From the NCBI GenBank assembly GCA_030727885.1, contig JANRAT010000185.1:1-5150 (forward strand): 5,150 nt of DNA, given 5' to 3'. The notes below the pieces were generated by a model. That model saw only the letters and a list, made by a program, of their open reading frames with translations, did no database searches and was not told the DNA's origin. Shown in pieces: positions 1 to 4,672 of this stretch (positions within the stretch are counted from its first letter, which is position 1; each line of letters opens with the position of its first letter). This DNA comes from Rhodospirillales bacterium. GTDB taxonomy: Bacteria; Pseudomonadota; Alphaproteobacteria; Rhodospirillales; Casp-alpha2. A program made the translations under genes and the position numbers.

Positions 1-244
1 CTTCTATAGCAACTCACTAGCGCGACGAGTGGGTACAGGCTTGAATACGACGAGGCATACGTTCTAGCGTCTCATCCTTTCATGGGATGCGAGCGCCAAT
101 GCCTTATTAGCCCAACACTTTCAATCATTCAGGCTCTCATATTTAGCCGCAAAAAAAGCAGCAATTTATATGTCCTAGGTATGTCCTAAATTATTTTAAC
201 AAGAAAAATGGCCTGGCAAATAAACTCTAAGCTATTGAAAAGAA
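1..244. other. Gene-free flank left of the tRNA
   Basis: No reading frame here has a start, a ribosome binding site or a recognisable product; the frames open to the left edge are short and lack starts. The sequence is AT-rich towards the tRNA. It contains an imperfect hairpin at about 67-96 (CATCC/GGATG core with partly paired flanks) and the paired repeat at 169-188. Because the tRNA is on the minus strand, this is the side on which an element integrated at the tRNA 3' end would lie. No integrase is visible and no copy of the tRNA end was found elsewhere in the window. Confidence 0.6.
169..188. repeat. Direct repeat TATGTCCTA, two copies, 11-bp period
   Basis: TATGTCCTA occurs at 169-177 and again at 180-188, separated by GG. 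The two copies sit one helical turn apart, on the same face of the helix, about 57 bp beyond the tRNA 3' end. This spacing is typical of protein-binding repeats such as operators or integrase arm sites. No protein partner can be named from the sequence. Confidence 0.6.
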
Positions 245-319
245 TGGTGGGCGCGACAGGGATTGAACCTGTGACCCCTGCCGTGTGAAGGCAGTGCTCT
301 CCCGCTGAGCTACGCGCCC
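245..319 (-). tRNA. tRNA-Val (anticodon CAC)
   Basis: The minus strand folds into a complete 75-nt cloverleaf. The acceptor stem is GGGCGCG/CGCGCCC, the D arm GCTC...GAGC, and the anticodon stem CTGCC/GGCAG with loop TTCACAC. The T arm is ACAGG/CCTGT with loop TTCAATC. The discriminator is A, and the 3' CCA is encoded at 245-247. The loop places CAC at positions 34-36, which reads the valine codon GUG. All arms pair fully and the TTC of the T loop is intact, so it should be functional. It is transcribed away from glmU. No clear -35/-10 pair for it was found in 320-400. Confidence 0.97.
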
Positions 320-354
320 GCCGGGTGCCGTTTGCGAGAGTTTCTGCGGCACCA

Positions 355-376
355 TCCCGATGCTTGATGATCGGGA
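355..376. repeat. Perfect 7-bp inverted repeat TCCCGAT/ATCGGGA
   Basis: TCCCGAT (355-361) and ATCGGGA (370-376) are exact inverted copies around an 8-nt centre. The dyad covers the position where the -35 of the extended -10 promoter at 384-389 would lie. It sits between the diverging tRNA and glmU, so it could be an operator; as RNA it could also form a stem-loop. No T-run follows on either strand, so a terminator is unlikely. Confidence 0.6.
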
Positions 377-389
377 GGCGTGATATAAT
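361..389 (+). promoter_or_regulatory. Candidate extended -10 promoter for glmUS
   Basis: TGATATAAT at 381-389 is a perfect extended -10 element (TGn followed by TATAAT). The hexamer at the 17-bp position, TGCTTG (361-366), is a poor -35; TTGATG at 364-369 matches better but leaves only 14 bp. An extended -10 can compensate for a weak -35. The start would fall near 396, giving a leader of about 140 nt before glmU. A second -35-like TTGACT at 461-466 has no good -10 at the right distance. Confidence 0.5.
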
Positions 390-430
390 GCCCTGCCTGC
401 AAGCCTGTCAATGCCCGGGGCCCCAAGTCG

Positions 431-443
431 TTCAGGGCCTGAA
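431..443. repeat. 13-bp palindrome TTCAGGGCCTGAA in the glmU leader
   Basis: TTCAGG-G-CCTGAA is perfectly symmetric around position 437. It lies within the presumed glmU leader, 94 bp upstream of the start codon. It resembles a dimeric regulator site more than an RNA hairpin, since only about 5 bp can pair around a 3-nt loop. Confidence 0.55.
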
Positions 444-464
444 ACCTCCGGAAACAATGTTTGA

Positions 465-477
465 CTTGGCGGCCAAG
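465..477. repeat. 13-bp palindrome CTTGGCGGCCAAG in the glmU leader
   Basis: CTTGGC-G-GCCAAG is perfectly symmetric around position 471. It directly adjoins the TTGACT at 461-466, overlapping its last two bases. Its centre is 34 bp from that of the palindrome at 431-443, which has the same length and an unpaired central G but a different sequence. Confidence 0.55.
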
Positions 478-536
478 GGGCAATGTGGCAAACGACAGGG
501 TATGATTTTTCTGTTCAAGGGTAGTATATCCGCAAT

Positions 537-1895
537 ATGAGCCGTCGACGCACAACAGCCATCGTTCTCGCCGCCGGTCACGGCACGCGGATGAAATCAA
601 CGAAACCGAAAGTTCTGCACCCGCTGGCGGGACAGCCGATGATCTGGCATATCCTGCAAACCCTGGCGGTCGCTGGTATTGATGAGGTATGCGTCGTCGT
701 TGGCCCGGATATGACGGACGTTTCCAAATCTGTATTGCCACACCCAAGTGTCACGCAGGTGGACCGCCTGGGCACCGCACATGCCGCGCTGTGTGCCAAA
801 GATGCTTTCAAGGGTGCCGTTGATGATGTTCTGATCCTTAACGGCGACAATCCGCTGATCCGCCCGGATGCCATCATGGCCTTGCTGGCGCGGCGGCAAT
901 TGCCCGAAAACCCGGCCGTCGTAGTGCTTGGTTTTCGCACATCCGGTCCCAATGCCTATGGTCGCATGATCACCGGCACCGATGATACACTGACGCAGAT
1001 TGTCGAAACCAAGGACGCAACACCCGATCAGCTGACGATTGATCTATGCAGCTCCGGCATGATGGCGCTCGATGGGGCCTGCGCCTTCGAGATGCTGGCG
1101 CAGATCGGTAACGACAATGCGGCAAGGGAATATTATCTGCCGGACGTCGTCACGGTCGCCCGCGCCATGGGTCGGACCTGCGCCTATGCCGAAGATCGTG
1201 CGGACGATCTGCTGGGCATCAATTCGAGGGCTGAACTGGCCGCAGCAGAATCCCGCATCCAGCACCGGCTGCGTCAGGCCGCCATGGCCGACGGGGCATC
1301 GCTGATCGCACCGGAAACGGTGTTTTTCAGTTCTGATACGGTCATTGGCCACGATGTCGTCATCGAGCCCAATGTCTTCTTTGGCCCCGGCGTGGTGATC
1401 GCAGACAATGTGACCATTCGGGCGTTCAGCCATCTCGAAGGCGCTAAAATCGCCGCCGGCGCAACAGTCGGTCCGTTTGCCCGCCTGCGCCCGGGGGCCG
1501 ATCTTGCAGAAAACGTTCACATCGGCAACTTCGTAGAAGTCAAGAACGCCACTCTTGGCGAAGGGGCCAAAGCCAACCATCTATCCTATATCGGTGATTC
1601 CGATGTCGGCGCCGGGGCCAATATCGGGGCCGGCACCATCACATGCAATTACGATGGTGTCTTCAAGTGGCGCACAACCATCGGGGCCGGGGCCTTTATT
1701 GGCTCCAACACCGCGCTGGTCGCCCCTGTCACCATCGGCGACGGTGCCGTCACCGGCGCCGGCAGCACCATCAGCAAGGACGTCAGCAAGGATGCACTGG
1801 CGGTGACCCGGGCACCGCAACGGGAAATCAAGGACTGGGGCCGCCAGACGCGAGAACGCAAACAGGCGCTCAAGGACAAAGGGGAGAAAGGCTGA
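537..1895 (+). CDS. glmU: Bifunctional GlmU: GlcNAc-1-P uridylyltransferase / GlcN-1-P acetyltransferase
   Basis: This cytoplasmic enzyme makes UDP-GlcNAc for peptidoglycan and lipid A: its C-terminal half acetylates glucosamine-1-phosphate with acetyl-CoA, and its N-terminal half couples the product to UTP. The 452 residues are close to the 456 of E. coli. The pyrophosphorylase domain (about 1-230) shows LAAGHGTRM (11-19) with R18 and K25, GTAHA (79-83), NGD with the metal-binding D104, YGR (141-143), VETKDAT and N229. From about 255 there is a left-handed beta-helix of hexapeptides. R318, K336, H348 (catalytic base), Y351, N362, Y372 and K377 match the E. coli acetyltransferase residues with a constant 15-residue offset. 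The start at 537 gives the family-standard distance to LAAG. Its upstream AAGGG (517-521) is 15 nt away, so the ribosome binding site is weak. The stop overlaps the glmS start by one base. Confidence 0.98.
   Translation: MSRRRTTAIVLAAGHGTRMKSTKPKVLHPLAGQPMIWHILQTLAVAGIDEVCVVVGPDMTDVSKSVLPHPSVTQVDRLGTAHAALCAKDAFKGAVDDVLILNGDNPLIRPDAIMALLARRQLPENPAVVVLGFRTSGPNAYGRMITGTDDTLTQIVETKDATPDQLTIDLCSSGMMALDGACAFEMLAQIGNDNAAREYYLPDVVTVARAMGRTCAYAEDRADDLLGINSRAELAAAESRIQHRLRQAAMADGASLIAPETVFFSSDTVIGHDVVIEPNVFFGPGVVIADNVTIRAFSHLEGAKIAAGATVGPFARLRPGADLAENVHIGNFVEVKNATLGEGAKANHLSYIGDSDVGAGANIGAGTITCNYDGVFKWRTTIGAGAFIGSNTALVAPVTIGDGAVTGAGSTISKDVSKDALAVTRAPQREIKDWGRQTRERKQALKDKGEKG
1881..1886 (+). promoter_or_regulatory. 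Ribosome binding site of glmS inside glmU
   Basis: GGGGAG lies 8 nt before the ATG at 1895 and within the last codons of glmU. It fixes the glmS start at 1895. The same frame is open upstream to 1643, but that upstream stretch overlaps the glmU acetyltransferase domain and is not GlmS-like. With the TGATG overlap it indicates translational coupling. Confidence 0.85.
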
Positions 1896-3718
1896 TGTGT
1901 GGCATTATCGGCATCGTCGGCCATAACCCGGCTACGCCGCGCCTGCTTGAGGCGTTGAAGCGACTTGAATACCGCGGCTATGACTCGGCAGGGATAGCAA
2001 CGCTGGTCAATGGCGGCATTGAGAGGCGCCGCGCCCAGGGCAAACTCGTCAATCTCGAAGCTCGCCTCAAGGAGCTGCCACTTCCCGGCAGCACGGGTAT
2101 CGGCCATACCCGTTGGGCAACGCACGGCGTGCCGAACGAACAGAACGCACACCCGCACGCGACCGATCGCGTTGCCGTGGTGCACAACGGCATTATCGAG
2201 AACTTTCAGGAATTGCGCGAAGAAGTCGGCAAGGCCGGCTGCAAGCTCGCCTCGGAAACTGATACCGAAGTCATCGCGCATCTTGTCACCCTGTATCTGC
2301 AGGACGGCCTGGCCCCGAAAGATGCTGTTTTCGAAACCCTGAAGCGACTGCAGGGTGCCTTTGCGCTCGGCTTCATCTTTGCCGGCGAACACGATCTGAT
2401 GATTGCAGCAAGACAGGGCAGCCCGCTGGCCATTGGCTTCGGTGAAGATGAAATGTATCTGGGCTCCGATGCCATGGCACTGGCGCCGCTCACCAACAAG
2501 ATTCTCTATCTTGAAGACGGCGACTGGGCAGTCATGGCGGCTAAAAGTGCCGATGTGTATAACACTGCCGGTGATAAAGTTGAACGGCCGATCCGCCTGA
2601 CCGAGCTGTCCGGTGCCGCCATCGGCAAAGGCGGCTATCGGCATTTCATGCTGAAGGAAATTTACGAACAGCCCCAGGTCATTGGCGACACGCTGCAATC
2701 CCTGATCAACTCGAGCGAACGCCGTATCATCATGCCCGAAGGCAACATTGATCTGGCCAAGGCCGACCGGTTGACCCTGATTGCCTGCGGCACATCCTAT
2801 TATGCCTGCATGACGGCAAAATACTGGTTCGAATCTGTGGCCCGGATCCCAGTCGAGGTCGACATCGCTTCGGAATACCGTTACCGCGATCCTGTGCCGC
2901 CGAAAAACGGCGTTGCGATCTTTATCTCCCAATCCGGCGAAACCATCGACACCCTGGCTGCACTCCGGCAGGCCAAGGCCGGTGGGCAGAAAATCCTGTC
3001 CATTGTTAATTCTCCGGAAAGTGCCATTGCGCGCGAATCCGATGCCGTCCTGCATACCCTTGCCGGTCCGGAAATCGGCGTTGCATCGACAAAGGCCTTT
3101 ACCACGCAGCTGACGGTTCTGGCTTCTCTGGCGATTGCCACCGCCGAAGCCCGCGGCGCCATCAATGCCGCCGAAGTCGCCGATCTGGTTGGCGCCTTGA
3201 CCGAAGTCCCAGCCCGGGCCGCCGAGGTTCTCAACCACGATGACGCGATTCGCATTCTCGCCGCACGCGTCGCCGAAGCCCGAGATGTTCTGTATCTGGG
3301 TCGTGGCACCAGCTATCCGATAGCCCTGGAAGGGGCCCTCAAGCTGAAAGAGATTTCATATATTCATGCCGAAGGCTATGCCGCCGGCGAAATGAAGCAC
3401 GGCCCCATTGCCCTGATCGACGAACAGGTGCCGATCATCTGCATTGCCCCCAGTGACAAACTGTTCGAGAAAACCGTTTCAAACATACAGGAAGTCAAAG
3501 CCCGTGGCGGCAAGGTTATCGTCTTCACTGATACCAAAGGGGCCGAGCGCCTGCGCGAAGGCGCCGAGGCGGTCATTGCACTGCCATCGGTGAATGCCTT
3601 TGTTTCGCCAATTTTGTATGCGATCCCTGTGCAGTTGCTGGCGTATCATGTTGCCGTCATCAAGGGGACGGATGTCGACCAGCCTCGCAATCTCGCGAAG
3701 AGTGTCACCGTGGAGTAA
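1895..3718 (+). CDS. glmS: Glutamine--fructose-6-phosphate aminotransferase (isomerizing)
   Basis: GlmS converts fructose-6-phosphate and glutamine to glucosamine-6-phosphate and glutamate, the entry step of the hexosamine pathway that feeds GlmU. It has 607 residues, against 609 in E. coli. The N-terminal class II glutaminase domain (about 2-225) begins MCGIIGIVGH, with Cys2 as the nucleophile exposed after Met removal. It carries HTRWATHG (71-78), HNGIIENF (97-104) and ETDTEV (121-126). The first sugar isomerase (SIS) domain, about 287-420, shows CGTS (298-301), SQSGET (345-350) and GPEIGVASTKAF (391-402). The second SIS domain (about 455-600) has GRGTSYPIALEG (469-480), the KLKEISYIHAE helix with E486, KHGP with H502, and the C-terminal NLAKSVTVE with K602. 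Every key residue is present. It is the distal gene of the glmUS pair. No rho-independent terminator was seen in the roughly 60 nt after its TAA. Confidence 0.98.
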   Translation: MCGIIGIVGHNPATPRLLEALKRLEYRGYDSAGIATLVNGGIERRRAQGKLVNLEARLKELPLPGSTGIGHTRWATHGVPNEQNAHPHATDRVAVVHNGIIENFQELREEVGKAGCKLASETDTEVIAHLVTLYLQDGLAPKDAVFETLKRLQGAFALGFIFAGEHDLMIAARQGSPLAIGFGEDEMYLGSDAMALAPLTNKILYLEDGDWAVMAAKSADVYNTAGDKVERPIRLTELSGAAIGKGGYRHFMLKEIYEQPQVIGDTLQSLINSSERRIIMPEGNIDLAKADRLTLIACGTSYYACMTAKYWFESVARIPVEVDIASEYRYRDPVPPKNGVAIFISQSGETIDTLAALRQAKAGGQKILSIVNSPESAIARESDAVLHTLAGPEIGVASTKAFTTQLTVLASLAIATAEARGAINAAEVADLVGALTEVPARAAEVLNHDDAIRILAARVAEARDVLYLGRGTSYPIALEGALKLKEISYIHAEGYAAGEMKHGPIALIDEQVPIICIAPSDKLFEKTVSNIQEVKARGGKVIVFTDTKGAERLREGAEAVIALPSVNAFVSPILYAIPVQLLAYHVAVIKGTDVDQPRNLAKSVTVE

Positions 3719-3728
3719 ATTTCGTTTT

Positions 3729-4061
3729 ATGTCAGACGATAGGCGTCGGTGGGCGTTACAGATAAAAATCAGTCTCACTTCTCGTGCTTTGAATGTTCCG
3801 ATACTTGCTCCTAATCTTCGAGAACGATTGGAGCTTATTTCCGAATTAAGTCTGCGAGGATTAAGCGATCGCCAGATTTCGGATTATCTCAACGCAAGAA
3901 ACATAATCTCGCCTCGTGGTGTGCCGGTTGATATAACGCTGAGATGCTCGGATAAAGACGGGATTTCAAACGGGTTTTCTAATCACTCGCTTCTATGGAC
4001 TACCTCGATGATGTCGAGATGCCTCAACGGGGGTCTGGTGTTACAGACCTACCTTTCATAG
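3729..4061 (+). CDS. Hypothetical 110-aa protein with recombinase-like helix-turn-helix stretch; possibly a remnant
   Basis: The frame starts 10 nt after glmS; the only Shine-Dalgarno-like sequence, GGAG at 3712-3715, is 13 nt from the ATG, so initiation is doubtful. Residues 1-64 are basic and look protein-like. The stretch GLSDRQISDYLNARNI (about 44-59) followed by ISPRG resembles the recombinase domain of large serine recombinases, where a helix-turn-helix 'GxSxRxIAxxLNxxGI' leads into 'xTPRG'. That resemblance is from memory of the family. After GVPV the sequence (about 67-110) becomes serine-rich, loses family likeness and ends inside a stem-loop. There is no catalytic resolvase domain and no zinc-ribbon region. 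It could be a short hypothetical gene or a truncated, frameshifted piece of a mobile-element gene. A functional protein is uncertain. Confidence 0.4.
   Translation: MSDDRRRWALQIKISLTSRALNVPILAPNLRERLELISELSLRGLSDRQISDYLNARNIISPRGVPVDITLRCSDKDGISNGFSNHSLLWTTSMMSRCLNGGLVLQTYLS
4031..4050 (+). other. Stem-loop GGTCTG-gtgtta-CAGACC at the end of the 3729 frame
   Basis: Six perfect pairs (4032-4037 with 4044-4049), plus one G-U wobble outside them, enclose a 6-nt loop. The stem overlaps the last codons before the TAG at 4059-4061. Only a short TTT (4054-4056) follows, so it is at best a weak terminator. A smaller hairpin, CTCGA-tgatg-TCGAG, lies just upstream at 4004-4018. Confidence 0.4.
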
Positions 4062-4087
4062 TCGTAATGGTGGAAAACAAGTAGAGA

Positions 4088-4105
4088 CCTCTGAGCAATC
4101 AGGGG
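4088..4105 (+). other. GNRA-capped hairpin CCTCTGA-GCAA-TCAGGGG
   Basis: Seven pairs, one of them U-G, close on a GCAA tetraloop, a stable RNA cap. Its core CTGAGCAATCAG (4091-4102) recurs at 4212-4223 with one base changed. No T-run follows, so it is not a typical terminator. Confidence 0.45.
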
Positions 4106-4223
4106 GCGAACAAAATCTCAAGCGACCCAATGTCGGAGTGTTGGCGAGGGTCGTGTCCGTCAGTTACCGAAAGGTACAAAGCAGACCAGTAACAGGAGCA
4201 TAGGATACCGCCTGATCAATCAG
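4091..4223 (+). repeat. CTGANCAATCAG hairpin box, two copies
   Basis: CTGAGCAATCAG (4091-4102) and CTGATCAATCAG (4212-4223) match at 11 of 12 bases. Both form a CTGA/TCAG stem around a 4-nt loop, and their starts are 121 nt apart. Each is followed by a copy of GTTGGCGAGGGT. The coordinates span from the first copy to the second. Confidence 0.55.
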
Positions 4224-4317
4224 AGATATAGGGACGGTGGATTAAAACATTGACATAACACACGTAAGCCGTAATTATTTCAGATTAAGTTGGCGAGGGT
4301 TGCGGTCACTCACAGAA
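4140..4317 (+). repeat. GTTGGCGAGGGT direct repeat, two diverged copies of about 30 nt
   Basis: GTTGGCGAGGGT is exact at 4140-4151 and 4289-4300. Similarity continues to a shared GAA at 4169-4171 and 4315-4317 if a 3-nt gap is allowed: from TGG onward, 21 of 27 aligned bases agree. Read from TGG, the copies give WRGSCPSVTERY and WRGLRSLTEPQY. The 3-nt gap hints at coding origin, but both sit in interrupted frames. The coordinates span both copies. Confidence 0.6.
4250..4278 (+). promoter_or_regulatory. Candidate sigma-70-type promoter upstream of the TPR genes
   Basis: A consensus -35 TTGACA (4250-4255) is followed after 17 bp by AATTAT (4273-4278), which matches TATAAT at four of six positions. 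Transcription would begin near 4285, about 155 nt before the ATG at 4440, and would include the second GTTGGCGAGGGT copy. TATGAT at 4344-4349 is a better -10 but has no recognisable -35. Confidence 0.35.
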
Positions 4318-4439
4318 CCCCAATATTGGTTTAGTGTAAAAAGTATGATGAACAGTAAATGGCTTCGCTTCATCCCATAGATCAGCGCGTAGCGTAACCG
4401 GATAGCCTCACATCTACTTCATTTTCAAAGCGGTGTTTA

Positions 4440-4664
4440 ATGGAACTAACTGTCGAACAAGCACTGCGGCAAGGTGTTGCAGCACATGAAGAGGGCAACC
4501 TTCAAGAAGCAGAACGCATTTATCGGGCTATCTTGCAATCTCAGCCTTTACATCCAGACGCAAACTATAACCTGGGCGTATTAGCAGTCTCTGTTAATAA
4601 AACTGTTGCGGCATTGCCGTTATTTAAAACTGCTCTCGAAGCCAACCCAAAGATAGAACAGTAA
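4440..4664 (+). CDS. N-terminal TPR protein fragment (74 aa), probably the front of an interrupted gene
   Basis: The product consists of two tetratricopeptide repeats: about residues 7-40 (QALRQGVAAHEEGNLQEAER...) and 41-74 (ANYNLGVLAVSVNKTVAALPLF...). These 34-residue helix pairs, with their small-residue and A/L/Y pattern, mediate protein-protein contacts. There is no signal peptide or membrane segment. The ATG has only a weak AAAGCGG 6 nt upstream. A TAA at 4662-4664 cuts the frame after NPKIEQ; related TPR proteins, as I recall them, continue here with FWLSYIDALI. The codons just after the stop, GCG TTA ATA, still encode ALI in the same frame, as expected if a short in-frame deletion created the stop. 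It may therefore be the broken front half of the following gene rather than an independent protein. Confidence 0.7.
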   Translation: MELTVEQALRQGVAAHEEGNLQEAERIYRAILQSQPLHPDANYNLGVLAVSVNKTVAALPLFKTALEANPKIEQ

Positions 4665-4672
4665 GCGTTAAT

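Larger units (their letters stand above)
4062..4439. other. Gene-free interval with repeated boxes and hairpins
   Basis: No frame on either strand has a plausible start, ribosome binding site and product. The longest plus-strand run near the second repeat is open only from 4246 to 4377, between TAA and TAG. The interval holds two kinds of repeated box (see the separate repeat entries), two stems capped by GNRA-type tetraloops (4088-4105 with GCAA; 4165-4176 with GAAA), a palindrome CCAATATTGG at 4320-4329, and a promoter candidate at 4250-4278. It could be decayed coding sequence, a structured RNA or a regulatory region. Confidence 0.5.

Noticed and set aside
245..319. Duplicated tRNA-Val end as a second attachment site in the right-hand accessory region
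   Set aside because: I looked for the tRNA 3' segment in 3719-5150 and found no matching stretch.
325..540. 71-residue GTG-started frame before glmU
   Set aside because: Its start has no ribosome binding site and it runs through the inverted repeat and promoter candidate. Only the shorter version from 388 is kept, as a low-scored finding.
1643..1894. Extended N-terminus for GlmS using the start at 1643
   Set aside because: The frame is open but encodes a low-complexity H/R/Q-rich peptide over the glmU acetyltransferase domain. GlmS must begin with Met-Cys, at 1895, for its N-terminal cysteine nucleophile.
1800..1900. glmS ribozyme/riboswitch upstream of glmS
   Set aside because: That element is known mainly from Firmicutes and needs an untranslated leader; here glmS starts inside the last codon of glmU.
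1649..3238. Long minus-strand open frame (529 codons) opposite glmU and glmS
   Set aside because: It is the antisense shadow of GC-rich coding sequence; both sense genes are complete with all catalytic motifs, and the antisense product is not recognisable.
3716..3780. Rho-independent terminator after glmS
   Set aside because: Only GACG/CGTC (4 bp, near 3735-3750) can pair and no T-run follows.
3995..4084. Short plus-strand frame starting MDYLDDVEMPQ
   Set aside because: It has 29 codons, no ribosome binding site, overlaps two hairpins and has no recognisable family.
4091..4317. CRISPR-like array
   Set aside because: Only two copies of each short box, with unequal spacers and diverged sequence; no array periodicity and no cas genes.
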